Positions 7,691 to 16,317 of a stretch of 21,135 nucleotides of DNA are shown one piece after another. The first letter of the stretch is position 1; the number at the start of each line of letters is the position of its first letter. This stretch comes from Candidatus Dojkabacteria bacterium. GTDB taxonomy: Bacteria; Patescibacteriota; Dojkabacteria; SC72; JAHDCA01. The notes under the pieces were generated by a model. That model did not search any database. It was given only the letters and a program-made list of their open reading frames with translations, and had not been told where the DNA came from. The translations under genes were made by a program, and so were the position numbers. The stretch spans positions 1-21,135 of the forward strand of contig JAHDCA010000008.1 in the NCBI GenBank assembly GCA_020630115.1, in the 5' to 3' direction.

Positions 7691-9532
7691 ATGAAAAAAT
7701 ATACATACAAAGAAATCCGAGATATGTATCTCGAATTATTAAAAGACTTTGATCACGAAATAATCCCAGGAGTTAACCTACTTCCTGATGGAGATGCCAC
7801 CCTACTATTTGTTAACTCAGGCATGTTCCCAATAGTCCCTTATCTTGCAGGCGAAACACATCCTAAAGGGAACAGAATTGCTAATGTTCAAAGATGCGTA
7901 AGAGCAAAGAACATGGGTGAAATGGGCGACTCTGATGACCAGGATGTTGGTGATAACACACATAACACAGCTTTTGAGATGCTCGGTCACTGGTCTCTAA
8001 ATGACTATTTCAAAGAAACTGCAATTGAGATAGCAGTTAAATTCTATATTGAAAAACTTGGGTTTAACATAAATGATTTTTATGTATCAGTTTTTGAGGG
8101 TAATGAGAATTCTCCAAAAGATGAAGATGCAATAAATATCTGGAAAGAGGTTTTCGAGAAGTATGGTGTTGAGCCAACAGTAGGTTTTAGAGAAAGAATT
8201 CAACCGCTTGATGAAAGTGAGAACTGGTGGGAATTAGCAGGTGGAGGACCTTGTGGACCTTGCTCTGAGATGTTCCTAGATACAGGTATTGACTATTGTA
8301 GTGATGAATGTGATGTTAGTTGTTCATGTGAGAAGTTTGTTGAGCTAGGAAATAACGTCTTTATGCAGTTTTTAAGTGAGGCAGGACAATACAAACCACT
8401 TGGAAGACATAATGTTGACTTTGGAGGTGGGTTAGTTCGAATCACGATGCTTTCACAAGGTGTAACAAGTCTTTACGAAACAGATATCTTTAAGCCTATC
8501 TATGATTGTGTAAAACAAATCGCTAGCGACTCGCAAACCAAACCTGAAGATGACGAAAGTTATGAGACATCATTAAGAATCATCACAGATCATATCCATA
8601 GTGCTTGTTGGATGATTATGGATGGAATACTTCCTTCAAAATCAGAGCAAGGGTTCGTACTAAGAAGACTAATCCGAAGAGCTATCAGACACGCTCGCAA
8701 ACTAGGAGTAAAAGAGAACTTTACTAACAAGGTTGCTGAGGTTGCAATATCCCAATTTTCACCAATCTATCCTGAGCTTAACGAAAAAAAGGATGCCATC
8801 TTAAATGCAATCTCTGAGGAAGAAGAAAGATTTAACAAAACTATTTCAAATGGAATAAAAGAGTTTAATAAACTCGTCAAACAGAACTCTAAGATTGACG
8901 GAAAAGAATCATTCAAATTATTTGAAACTTACGGGTTTCCATTTGAAATAACTCAAGAGCTAGCTCGAGAGCAAGGAATTGAAGAACCAAGCTTTGAGGA
9001 GTTCAAACAAGCGAAGGCTGACCATAAGAAGAAATCCCAATCAGCAGCAAAAGGACTCTTCAAAGGTGGTCTTGCTGATACAACTGATGCTTCAACACAC
9101 CTCCATACTGCAACTCACCTACTCAATGAAAGCCTAAGACGGATAGTTGGCGACCATATTGTCCAAAGAGGTTCGAACATAACTCCAGAAAGATTAAGAT
9201 TTGATTTTCCTTGCGAGACAAAATTAACTCCTGAGCAATTATTAGAAGTCGAGAACATGGTAAATGACCAAATTGAGAACGCTTTAAATATTAAATACGA
9301 AGTTATGAACAAAGAAGACGCACTAAAAATTGTAAACAATGCTCAATTTGCTGATAGATACCCTGATGAAGTAAATGTTTACTTTATTGGTGATAAAGAC
9401 AATGCATTCTCAGTCGAGATCTGTAGAGGTCCACACGCAAACAACACATCTGAGATTGGGAAGTTCAAAATTGTTAAGCATGAGAACATCGGATCAGGAC
9501 TTAAGAGAATTAAAGCTGTACTTGAAAAGTGA
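7691..9532 (+). CDS. alaS: Alanyl-tRNA synthetase, short form
   Basis: AlaRS charges tRNA-Ala with alanine and edits mischarged Ser and Gly. This 613-residue protein has the class II catalytic core (LLFVNSGM near 40, VQRCVRAKNMGE near 67, FEMLGHWSLNDYF near 97, GGGPCGPCSEMF near 186) and the editing domain with both zinc motifs: HxxxH at 472/476 (HTATH) and CxxxH at 578/582 (CRGPH). It ends about 30 residues later, so the oligomerisation and C-Ala region found in enzymes of about 875 residues is absent. Such short forms are known in CPR bacteria. A Cys-rich insert (Cys203, 207, 211 and 213) just before ELGNNVFMQF might bind zinc. It is the first gene of an apparent operon; its stop overlaps the ruvX start (GTGA). 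A leader with a hairpin and a short frame precedes it. Confidence 0.97.
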   Translation: MKKYTYKEIRDMYLELLKDFDHEIIPGVNLLPDGDATLLFVNSGMFPIVPYLAGETHPKGNRIANVQRCVRAKNMGEMGDSDDQDVGDNTHNTAFEMLGHWSLNDYFKETAIEIAVKFYIEKLGFNINDFYVSVFEGNENSPKDEDAINIWKEVFEKYGVEPTVGFRERIQPLDESENWWELAGGGPCGPCSEMFLDTGIDYCSDECDVSCSCEKFVELGNNVFMQFLSEAGQYKPLGRHNVDFGGGLVRITMLSQGVTSLYETDIFKPIYDCVKQIASDSQTKPEDDESYETSLRIITDHIHSACWMIMDGILPSKSEQGFVLRRLIRRAIRHARKLGVKENFTNKVAEVAISQFSPIYPELNEKKDAILNAISEEEERFNKTISNGIKEFNKLVKQNSKIDGKESFKLFETYGFPFEITQELAREQGIEEPSFEEFKQAKADHKKKSQSAAKGLFKGGLADTTDASTHLHTATHLLNESLRRIVGDHIVQRGSNITPERLRFDFPCETKLTPEQLLEVENMVNDQIENALNIKYEVMNKEDALKIVNNAQFADRYPDEVNVYFIGDKDNAFSVEICRGPHANNTSEIGKFKIVKHENIGSGLKRIKAVLEK

Positions 9533-10182
9533 AATATACTTTCGATGGATTAGATTTTGAAATTGGGCAGTTCGACAGCACTGCCCTTCTTCTTAATGAT
9601 AATTCGTTGACGAAACACCAAATAAGAGAAGCTTCCAAAAAGCTCAAAGAGGAGTTCTCCCAATTAACAAAATTCGAAGTTGAAAACGGCAGTTCGTTTT
9701 CTCTTCAGGATTTTGAAGAATCAGAAGATGAACCCAACGAAGACATTCACAAGCCGATGCTTGGCATTGATTACGGAACTAGCCAGATTGGCTTTGCAAT
9801 AGTCAGTGATGATTCAGAGTTTTCATTACCGCTATGCTCTATTAAGACAAACTCTAGAAAGGATTCTGTAAAGAAGATTATCGATATTTACCTGCAATAC
9901 AGGTGCAACTCTATTGTTATTGGATATCCTTATACTCAAACTGAAACCCTAACAGCCATACAACTTGAAATCTCTATGCTAATAAAGTTACTTCGCAGAC
10001 GTTTATTCGTACCAATATTCAAGATTGATGAAAGCAATACTTCGTATGACGCTACACAAATGTTAAGATATAAATCTTACAATAAGAAAGCTATAGATGA
10101 ATATAGCGCGAAGTTAATCTTAGATAGATTCATAAGTGAGTACAAAAATGCCAAACTACAGAAGCCAAAAGACAACGAGTAA
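9529..10182 (+). CDS. ruvX: RuvX/YqgF-type Holliday junction resolvase with N-terminal extension
   Basis: YqgF/RuvX proteins have an RNase H-like fold and are linked to Holliday junction resolution and rRNA processing. The C-terminal 140 residues match the family: MLGIDYGTSQIGFAI from residue 77, VIGYPYTQTE, KIDESNTSYDA, and IDEYSAKLILDRFI. The acidic residues Asp, Glu and Asp expected in the active site are kept, while the usual DER reads DES and LP reads YP. About 76 residues precede this domain, with an acidic run (EESEDEPNED) as a linker; typical RuvX has about 140 residues in total. The GTG start at 9529 overlaps the alaS stop and suggests translational coupling; ATG 9757 would give a standard-length protein. 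mltG overlaps its 3' end. The alaS-ruvX-mltG order is also known in Firmicutes. Confidence 0.88.
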   Translation: MKYTFDGLDFEIGQFDSTALLLNDNSLTKHQIREASKKLKEEFSQLTKFEVENGSSFSLQDFEESEDEPNEDIHKPMLGIDYGTSQIGFAIVSDDSEFSLPLCSIKTNSRKDSVKKIIDIYLQYRCNSIVIGYPYTQTETLTAIQLEISMLIKLLRRRLFVPIFKIDESNTSYDATQMLRYKSYNKKAIDEYSAKLILDRFISEYKNAKLQKPKDNE

Positions 10183-11206
10183 CTCAAGGGGTAGCAGAAC
10201 TCCAAGAAGAGGACTTGGTTGCTTTATAATTGTTTTAGTTTTTATCGTATTGTTTGTCATAGCAGCTCTTCTGATCCCTAGAAGGATCTATAACAGTACA
10301 TTAGATTCACAGATCTCGCTAAACTCTGAAAGCGTGAAGATCATTGTTGAGGAAGGCTCAAGTACTGCTTCTGTGCTGGAACTTTTAAAGACAAATGAAG
10401 TTATCAAAACGAGCGCACAAGAATACACTTTCAGATATTACGTTAGAGAAAACAACTTGGACTCTAGTTTACAGGCTGGTTCATTCTCGATTCCCAACAA
10501 TTCAACAATCGTTGAGATAACTGAAATACTTCAAAATGCCAAAGCACCTGATATCTGGGTCACAATTCCGGAAGGCCTAAGAAAAGACCAAATCGCTAGT
10601 TTGATTTCAGAACAATACGAAGGTCGAGAGTTCGCAGTATTTTCTGAGCAAGAATTCATAGATTTAACAACTGACCCAAGCTTTATATCAACTAACGGTT
10701 TTGAGGTAAGTGATCTGGAAGGTTATCTCTATCCTGACAGATACCTTCTCCCACTCGAAGCAAATGCGCAATACGTACTTACTGCTATGCTTGATAATTT
10801 CAAAAATAGAATTGGAGATATCACCTATGAAGAGTTAATTGTAGCAAGTATGATTGAAAGAGAAGGATATACAGATTTTGACCGACCAAAAATTGCAGAT
10901 GTTATATGGAAAAGACTAGAGGATGGGGAGACTTTGGGTATAGATGCTACACTACTTTATTACTACAAAGATTGGAAATACGTACTAACATTTGATGAGT
11001 TAAATTTGGACCAGCCTTACAATACGCGATTAAACCCTGGATTACCCCCTACTCCAATCTCAAACCCTGGTAAAGCATCTATTGATGCTACATTAAACCC
11101 AGAAACAACCTCTTTCTACTTTTATATACATGACACGAATGGACAAGCCTATTTTGCAGAAAATCTACAGCAACACAACAGCAACATAGTAAAATATCTG
11201 CAGTAA
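10148..11206 (+). CDS. mltG: Endolytic murein transglycosylase MltG (YceG-like)
   Basis: MltG cleaves nascent peptidoglycan strands at the membrane and so sets glycan length. This 352-residue protein has a basic N-terminus, one membrane segment at about 23-43, a LysM-like small domain (IIVEEGSSTASVLELLKTNEVI), and the catalytic YceG domain: LEGYLYPDRYLLP, VASMIEREG with Glu237 at the place of the E. coli catalytic Glu218, LGIDATLLYYY, YNTRLNPGLPPTPISNPG and the C-terminal FAENLQQHN. I chose ATG 10148; an in-frame GTG at 10136 would add four residues. It overlaps ruvX by 35 bases and is 15 bases from the next gene. Its presence implies that this organism makes peptidoglycan. Confidence 0.95.
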   Translation: MPNYRSQKTTSNSRGSRTPRRGLGCFIIVLVFIVLFVIAALLIPRRIYNSTLDSQISLNSESVKIIVEEGSSTASVLELLKTNEVIKTSAQEYTFRYYVRENNLDSSLQAGSFSIPNNSTIVEITEILQNAKAPDIWVTIPEGLRKDQIASLISEQYEGREFAVFSEQEFIDLTTDPSFISTNGFEVSDLEGYLYPDRYLLPLEANAQYVLTAMLDNFKNRIGDITYEELIVASMIEREGYTDFDRPKIADVIWKRLEDGETLGIDATLLYYYKDWKYVLTFDELNLDQPYNTRLNPGLPPTPISNPGKASIDATLNPETTSFYFYIHDTNGQAYFAENLQQHNSNIVKYLQ

Positions 11207-11221
11207 TTACATCTCTTGAAT

Positions 11222-12727
11222 ATGAGCAATATTGAATTCAAAACAATAAAGAAAAAACATAAAGAAACTTGGCGCCAGGCAAGGGACAACATGATTGAAA
11301 GTAAAGGTAAGGGTAGGAACTTTTTTTCAATCAAGAAGATTTTTTTCGTTCTTCTATTAGCTGTTATTGGATACATTGGTTACTTTGGATATAGTGTTTA
11401 TGATACAGTTAATGCAATTCCTTTTGCTCCTAAAGAGTTAGCCCCCCTTGTCTTTGATCAAGTTACAGGAAATGAGTCTGATGCACAGCTTCAAAAAGAT
11501 AGTTCTGGTAATTTCACTAACGTACTAATAGTAGGTAAAGATACAAGAAAGTTTAATAGTGGTCTTCAAAATACTGACTCAATAATGGTTGGTAGCTACA
11601 ATCACTCAACAACAGATGTTAACTTGTTTAGTATCCCTAGAGATTTCTGGGTAAGAGACTTTGAATACGGTCGAGCTGGAAAGATTAATTCAATGTATGC
11701 ACTTGCGGAGAATTACGAAAAGGATTCTGGACTACCCTACTTACAATCAGTTACATCTGATATTACCGGTTTAGAGATTCAATATTATGTGATGGTAGAT
11801 CTGGAAGCTTTTACAGAAATTGTTGACTCAATTGATGGTGTTGAGATAGATGTTGAAAGTGGCTTCACGGATTACAATTTCCCTAATGATAACAACTCAG
11901 GTGTAAAAACAGTAAAGTTCGAAGAGGGCCTTCAAACGATGGATGGAGATACGGCACTAACTTATGCAAGATCAAGACAATCACAAAATATAAATCAAGT
12001 AACTGGTAACCCACATGGATCTGATTATGATAGAGCTCGAAGACAGCAGTTTGTCATGCAAGCAATATTAGACAAAATCATGAGTACTCAAACACTACTC
12101 AACCTCAGCAAAGTTAACTCACTACTAGAAGCTTTTGCAGACAATGTAGAGTTTACAGAACCAACAAGTGATGATCTCCAGGCAGGATTAAATATTCTCA
12201 AAAACGAAGAGATTGGGGAGAGAAACACATTTGTTCTTGACCCTTTCCTAGGTGGACTCAATAAATTCATAATTGAGAATGGTCTAGACACAGGAGTCTC
12301 AAGCATTGGACCAACAGCAGGTATAAATCGTTACGCCAAACTTAATCAGCTAATAAGTAATATAAATGATAGCCCGACTATCTTTGCTGAGAATGCTACG
12401 ATCAAAGTATATGATATCGGTGCAGGCTGGGCTAACACTCAAGAATATGTTGAACAACTTCAACTAAAGTACCCGAACCTTGATATAACTTATCCTGGAA
12501 CTCTTGGTCAATTCGACCTACCTAAGAACTACGCGTATCGATCTGCATCTTCTAACAAAGATGTTTTAAATACTTATGAGTTGATATTAGAGGAAGTGCC
12601 ACAGCCTCTCTCCCCATTTAAACCTGATGAGATCTCAGAGAAGCTTAATGGAGAAGATATCGTTATCCTCATGAGTGAAATACCAACTGATGATTCAACA
12701 GTTATTATTAATTCTGACGTAAACTAA
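11222..12727 (+). CDS. LytR-CpsA-Psr (LCP) family glycopolymer ligase with LytR_C domain
   Basis: LCP enzymes move glycopolymers from undecaprenyl phosphate carriers onto peptidoglycan or proteins outside the membrane. The 501-residue product has a basic cytoplasmic N-terminus, a membrane segment at about 40-60, and the LCP domain at about 95-285 with LIVGKDTR, TDSIMVGS, SIPRDFWV (Arg140), LTYARSRQ and SDYDRARRQQ, which carry the Arg and Asp residues that bind the pyrophosphate lipid. A LytR_C-like domain follows at about 385-455 (IKVYDIGAGWANTQEYVEQL). ATG 11222 is preferred over TTG 11216. No Shine-Dalgarno motif is visible; expression is probably from the alaS operon. holA begins one base after its stop. 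Confidence 0.93.
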   Translation: MSNIEFKTIKKKHKETWRQARDNMIESKGKGRNFFSIKKIFFVLLLAVIGYIGYFGYSVYDTVNAIPFAPKELAPLVFDQVTGNESDAQLQKDSSGNFTNVLIVGKDTRKFNSGLQNTDSIMVGSYNHSTTDVNLFSIPRDFWVRDFEYGRAGKINSMYALAENYEKDSGLPYLQSVTSDITGLEIQYYVMVDLEAFTEIVDSIDGVEIDVESGFTDYNFPNDNNSGVKTVKFEEGLQTMDGDTALTYARSRQSQNINQVTGNPHGSDYDRARRQQFVMQAILDKIMSTQTLLNLSKVNSLLEAFADNVEFTEPTSDDLQAGLNILKNEEIGERNTFVLDPFLGGLNKFIIENGLDTGVSSIGPTAGINRYAKLNQLISNINDSPTIFAENATIKVYDIGAGWANTQEYVEQLQLKYPNLDITYPGTLGQFDLPKNYAYRSASSNKDVLNTYELILEEVPQPLSPFKPDEISEKLNGEDIVILMSEIPTDDSTVIINSDVN

Positions 12728-12728
12728 A

Positions 12729-13649
12729 ATGCATATCCACCTATTTCATGGTGAATGCGACGCTCTCTCCTTACTTAACGCAAAAAACAAGCTTGAGGAA
12801 ATCAAAGAAGATTTCTCTGACTTCGAACTAGTTAACTTAGATCTTGAGGGTAAACCAATTGAGAGACTAATAAACGAAATGGAGTCAAACCTTTTCTTCT
12901 CCAGTAACAAAATAATTTTTGCTAAAAGACTTTTAAAAAATTCGGATAAAGCAGATGGTATTAACCTACTTTTACCAATACTCAAAGAGTCAGCCTTCCC
13001 AATCATAATATTTGAGGAGCAAAAAGTACCTAAAACAACTAAGTACTACAAATTTTTCAATCAGAATTTTATCGTTCACGAGCAGTCTAAGATGAACAAA
13101 TCTCAAGTCATCAACTGGTTCAAAGATTATGTTAAAGCTCAGAATTTAACAATCGAATCTCAGGCTATAAATGAACTTGTATCAAGAAGCAATTTTGATT
13201 TGCAATCTCTTATTACTAACAGTAAAAAATTAAAATCCCTACCTACACCTATTAGTAAAGAATCTATTGAGAGAAACTTTAATAGCTCACTTGAGAACAC
13301 AGTGTGGGAGCTTACCGAATCATTGATAACAAACCCAAGCAAAACAAAAAGTACCCTGAAGAACCTTCTAAAGTTTGATCAAGAACCGATATTGATAATC
13401 AATTTGATATTTAGAGAGCTTAAAAACTTATACGTAGCAAAAAAGATTTCTGACCCTAAAAAACTTATAAAAATATTAAAGATACCGCCATTTGCAGTTA
13501 ACAAATTAAAAAAGTCAGCACAATCTATAGAAACTCGAAAACTTGGGGTATTAATTGAAAAGACTACAAACCTTGATTATGAGGTTAAGACAGGAAACAT
13601 TGATTCCAAAACTGGTCTACTGATGCTTGTAAAACTAATTTCAGGCTGA
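12729..13649 (+). CDS. holA: DNA polymerase III delta subunit
   Basis: Delta is the clamp-loader subunit that opens the sliding clamp. The 306-residue protein is about the usual length and shows the HolA pattern: an N-terminal LFHGEC in place of the P-loop region, FFSSNKIIFAKRL, PIIIFEEQKVPKTTKYYKFF, the INWFKDYVKAQNLTIESQAINELV lid region in pieces, and a helical C-terminal collar (LENTVWELTESL, EPILIINLIFRELKNLYVAKKI, YEVKTGNIDSKTGLLMLV). Its ATG lies one base after the LCP stop, so it is probably coupled. In many bacteria holA is next to rpsT; here envelope genes lie between. It ends with TGA, in frame with the next gene. Confidence 0.88.
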   Translation: MHIHLFHGECDALSLLNAKNKLEEIKEDFSDFELVNLDLEGKPIERLINEMESNLFFSSNKIIFAKRLLKNSDKADGINLLLPILKESAFPIIIFEEQKVPKTTKYYKFFNQNFIVHEQSKMNKSQVINWFKDYVKAQNLTIESQAINELVSRSNFDLQSLITNSKKLKSLPTPISKESIERNFNSSLENTVWELTESLITNPSKTKSTLKNLLKFDQEPILIINLIFRELKNLYVAKKISDPKKLIKILKIPPFAVNKLKKSAQSIETRKLGVLIEKTTNLDYEVKTGNIDSKTGLLMLVKLISG

Positions 13650-13655
13650 TATTCT
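13647..13655 (+). promoter_or_regulatory. Possible extended -10 for the 13665 gene
   Basis: TGATATTCT, an extended -10 of the TGnTATNNT type, overlaps the holA stop codon and ends 9 bases before ATG 13665. Confidence 0.3.
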
Positions 13656-13664
13656 ATTAATATT

Positions 13665-15074
13665 ATGGATTCTGATAAATCAAAACGAATCGCAATAATC
13701 ATCTTGGTTATAGCTCTTTTCTTAGGACTTGCTGGAGCAGCATTATCATTCTACCTAAACCGAGATAACGACCAGACCAATACAAACAACCTCAATACTA
13801 ACTTAGCTACCTACAGCTGCCAGGACATTGCCCTACTTGACGTTAATGGTGCTCCAATTGACTCAAGCAGTTCGATTGACCCAACGATGCAGTTACAAGT
13901 TGTCGCAACATTCTTAGCGCCACTCGATGGTAAAAATGCACAAGCTACAAACTTTTTTAATAATTTTGAGTTCAGCTTCAATGCAGATGAGAAAACGTCT
14001 ATACAGTCTGACCAGATTCAATATATCCAAACAACAAGTACTACTACCCAAGGAAGCTTCAAGGTAACAACTCCAGTATTAATACCTGAGCTAGCTTCAA
14101 CTCTTTCAATTATCGCTCAAGCCACAAATGTCGATGGTCAATCAATTACATCAGCTAACTGTAATCAAACATACCCGATCAATCGAGAGATTGAGGATCT
14201 AGCTGATACCCAAGGGCAAAACGATAACGATGTAAATACTCCAGGTACAGTAGAAGATGAACAAGATGGTTCCAGTAGTGATTCAAACGAGTCAGATGAT
14301 GATGACACAACATTGGACTTAACTGATAACGAGAGCTTTACTTCTGAGATTGTAGATACAGATGGGGATTCTGAGTCTCAAGAAATTACAAATGATGACG
14401 AATCTATTAATCAAGAAATACCTACAAGCCTTACGATTTCATTAAATCAAGCGCCTGTTTGTGTTTCAAACCAAACACTCAATTCTTCACTGCAGACTTT
14501 AACAATAATAAACAATGGAGAAATTAATGAGGATATATCGAAAGTTACAATAAAAGTACCTCAAGGTAATAAAATTGACACATCAAGTATCACTGTTGCA
14601 GGTGCAAAATTCAACGGCAATGTAATTGATATCTCTACAGGCGTAACTGGCGGTTCTGAACTTATATTTGGAGAATCTGATTTCATAGTTCCTTCTAAGG
14701 CAACGCTCACCCTAACTTACAGTGTCAGTGCAACTAGTGGCTCAGCAATTGGAGAGGGGCTTCAAGAGATTGTTATAACCCCAGGCAACACAAACGACGA
14801 CTTATCAAGATTAAGAGCTGAAAACACTATCACAACTGCTCAGAATTGCTCAAGTCCAGATACAGGTATATTTGATGAATCAATCACAGTATTAGTCCTA
14901 TCAATCATAATTATGATATTGAGTATCTTCTTCTATTACTCAAACACTAATAACTCGATTGCAACCTACTCTGCAGGTAAAACAACAAGCATTATTGACA
15001 ACTTCAAACTCTTTAGACTTAATCACAGCAATCGAAGAGAGCATAACGAGAAGTCTTTTAGAAGAAAAAAGTAA
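13665..15074 (+). CDS. Envelope protein with two Cys-paired beta domains and a SPDTG-plus-membrane C-terminus
   Basis: This 469-residue protein has no recognised family. It has an N-terminal anchor at about 8-30, a first beta-rich domain at about 46-175 bounded by Cys (TYSCQDIAL and SANCNQTYP), and a long acidic, Ser/Asp-rich linker at about 180-258 (SSDSNESDDDDTT). A second beta-rich domain runs to about 395, also bounded by Cys (APVCVSNQ and AQNCSSP). SPDTG (397-401) is followed by a membrane segment at about 407-425 and a basic 45-residue tail. SPDTG before a membrane helix resembles a sorting signal, but the tail is longer than usual for one, so the protein may simply stay anchored at both ends. 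It lies between holA and rpsT. Confidence 0.8.
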   Translation: MDSDKSKRIAIIILVIALFLGLAGAALSFYLNRDNDQTNTNNLNTNLATYSCQDIALLDVNGAPIDSSSSIDPTMQLQVVATFLAPLDGKNAQATNFFNNFEFSFNADEKTSIQSDQIQYIQTTSTTTQGSFKVTTPVLIPELASTLSIIAQATNVDGQSITSANCNQTYPINREIEDLADTQGQNDNDVNTPGTVEDEQDGSSSDSNESDDDDTTLDLTDNESFTSEIVDTDGDSESQEITNDDESINQEIPTSLTISLNQAPVCVSNQTLNSSLQTLTIINNGEINEDISKVTIKVPQGNKIDTSSITVAGAKFNGNVIDISTGVTGGSELIFGESDFIVPSKATLTLTYSVSATSGSAIGEGLQEIVITPGNTNDDLSRLRAENTITTAQNCSSPDTGIFDESITVLVLSIIIMILSIFFYYSNTNNSIATYSAGKTTSIIDNFKLFRLNHSNRREHNEKSFRRKK

Positions 15075-15079
15075 ATCTG

Positions 15080-15108
15080 GATTGAACAGTCTTTAGAAGT
15101 TCTCAATC
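15080..15108. terminator. Possible bidirectional terminator hairpin between convergent genes
   Basis: GATTGA (15080-15085) and TCAATC (15103-15108) can pair, with a short inner extension, across the gap between the convergent genes ending at 15074 and 15093. There is no good T-tract on either strand, so this is weak. Confidence 0.25.
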
Positions 15109-15479
15109 TCTATCTTTACTGGATTTTCAATTTTCTCATCCCAATACAACTCTCCGTTAGAGTAAATACTTATCTCGTAATTAGCTGATCGAGACAAATT
15201 TTGAATTTCTGACTGTTTATTTTTTGCAGAGCTTTGAGAACTATTATTAACAATGTTCCAATTTTCTTCACCCACCCTTCGATATTGAGAGTATGATTCA
15301 CAGTCAGCATCAACCTCCCAAGTTAATTTCACAGATTGCAGATTCTTATACAAATTGATATTAGAGACCTGACATTGAGCCCCAGATTGAAACAGTTGAA
15401 GATCAATAATCGCAAAAATTGATACAAATGTAACAATAGATACGAATATTAATATTAAATAGTTAATTTTGCTATGCAT
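15093..15479 (-). CDS. Small anchored protein with a fibronectin III-like domain
   Basis: This is a 128-residue protein with an N-terminal membrane segment at about 6-25 and one outer beta-sandwich domain. KLTWEVDADCESYSQYRRVG, then NWNIVNN, and a late ANYEISIYSNG fit the FN3 pattern of a Trp-bearing strand and a Tyr-bearing strand. Cys36 and Cys60 could form a disulfide. It is convergent with the 13665 gene and divergent from rpsT, with only 30 bases between the two start codons. TATAAA at 15490-15495 on the minus strand, 10 bases before the ATG, is the likely -10. Function unknown; an envelope or adhesion role is a guess. Confidence 0.72.
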   Translation of the reverse strand: MHSKINYLILIFVSIVTFVSIFAIIDLQLFQSGAQCQVSNINLYKNLQSVKLTWEVDADCESYSQYRRVGEENWNIVNNSSQSSAKNKQSEIQNLSRSANYEISIYSNGELYWDEKIENPVKIEIENF

Positions 15480-15489
15480 ATCGACTATT

Positions 15490-15495
15490 TTTATA
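15490..15495 (-). promoter_or_regulatory. Possible -10 for the FN3-like gene
   Basis: TATAAA read on the minus strand lies 10 bases before ATG 15479 and abuts the rpsT -10 element on the other strand. Confidence 0.35.
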
Positions 15496-15501
15496 TATAA
15501 T
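15496..15501 (+). promoter_or_regulatory. -10 element for rpsT
   Basis: A perfect TATAAT ends 8 bases before the rpsT ATG at 15510. The intervening bases CCTTAAGT have no Shine-Dalgarno motif, so the message is predicted to be leaderless or nearly so. Confidence 0.6.
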
Positions 15502-15509
15502 CCTTAAGT

Positions 15510-15809
15510 ATGGCAAATTTACAGGCATCCATTAAGGATATAAGAAAAACACAAAAAAGAACACAGCAAAATCTCAAGATGAAAAAGAGATTTAGAGGTG
15601 CGATTAAAAAGTTCAATAGCCTTGTCACAGAAGGAAACAAGAAAGCTGCAGAAAGCTATCTTCCTAGAGTTTACAAATTAGTTGATAAAGCCGCTAAGAA
15701 TGGTGTGCTTAAGAAAAACAATGCAAGTAACCAAAAATCAAAACTTGCGAGAACTCTAAATAACCTTTCTGCCCAAACAAATGACAAGCCTACTGCTAAA
15801 AGCGCTTAA
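15510..15809 (+). CDS. rpsT: Small ribosomal subunit protein bS20
   Basis: bS20 binds 16S rRNA early in assembly of the small subunit. The 99-residue product is of normal length, very basic and helical: MANLQASIKDIRKTQKRTQQ at the start, then KKRFRGAIKKF, and the family signature around YKLVDKAAKNGVLKKNNASNQ that places it on the rRNA. The C-terminal tail (TNDKPTAKSA) is low in complexity. Its 3' end overlaps the next gene by 29 bases. In many bacteria rpsT lies between holA and lepA, as here. Confidence 0.97.
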   Translation: MANLQASIKDIRKTQKRTQQNLKMKKRFRGAIKKFNSLVTEGNKKAAESYLPRVYKLVDKAAKNGVLKKNNASNQKSKLARTLNNLSAQTNDKPTAKSA

Positions 15810-16317
15810 ATACTCAATACTCCCGGCGGCAACAATGATTGTCACGAAGTTATTGGGTATTTATTTTACCGCTAGGTATTTTGGATACGCTCCAGAGATA
15901 GGATTTGATAAGCAAGGCCCTTTTTCTATTCAACTTTTCTTTGATAATAATGAAATGACTACTAAGGTCAACTCTTACTCTGACCTCCTAATGTTTGTTT
16001 CTCTTTTTATAATAATAATCTATATCAATTTTAGACTCAGACTTTTGGATTCTGCTCAGCACAATCCAAAAACCATAGTCAAACTAACCAAGCTTAATTT
16101 ACTCAAGTGGGTTACTGATAAATCCAACAATTTCTTAAGGATGTTAATTTGGAATATATATTCTCTAATAGGAAGTTTGATTGTAATCGTAAACTTTCTA
16201 GCCGATGAGACCTACAAGTGGATCGGTTATCTTGCAATCATAGCTTGTGGATGTACAATATATATTACATTTAAATTTTTTGAAGAGCAGCTTAACAAAC
16301 TGTACCCTGATAGATAA
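15781..16317 (+). CDS. Four-helix membrane protein of unknown function
   Basis: This 178-residue integral membrane protein has hydrophobic segments at about 11-32, 67-84, 119-140 and 147-166, with a polar loop at about 35-65 and a basic loop at about 85-118 (likely cytoplasmic). I do not recognise the family. The ATG at 15781 lies inside rpsT in another frame, a 29-base overlap that suggests the two are co-transcribed and translationally coupled. ATG 15838 is a possible later start but would remove most of the first helix. No catalytic motif is visible. Confidence 0.75.
   Translation: MTSLLLKALKYSILPAATMIVTKLLGIYFTARYFGYAPEIGFDKQGPFSIQLFFDNNEMTTKVNSYSDLLMFVSLFIIIIYINFRLRLLDSAQHNPKTIVKLTKLNLLKWVTDKSNNFLRMLIWNIYSLIGSLIVIVNFLADETYKWIGYLAIIACGCTIYITFKFFEEQLNKLYPDR

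Noticed and set aside
9375..9560. 61-codon frame over the alaS/ruvX junction
   Set aside because: It overlaps conserved AlaRS zinc-motif sequence in another frame and has no start signals.
13647..13664. TGA between holA and the next gene, in the same frame, as a recoded sense codon
   Set aside because: A fusion of a clamp-loader subunit to an anchored surface protein makes no sense, alaS also ends in TGA, and no gene here has an internal TGA.
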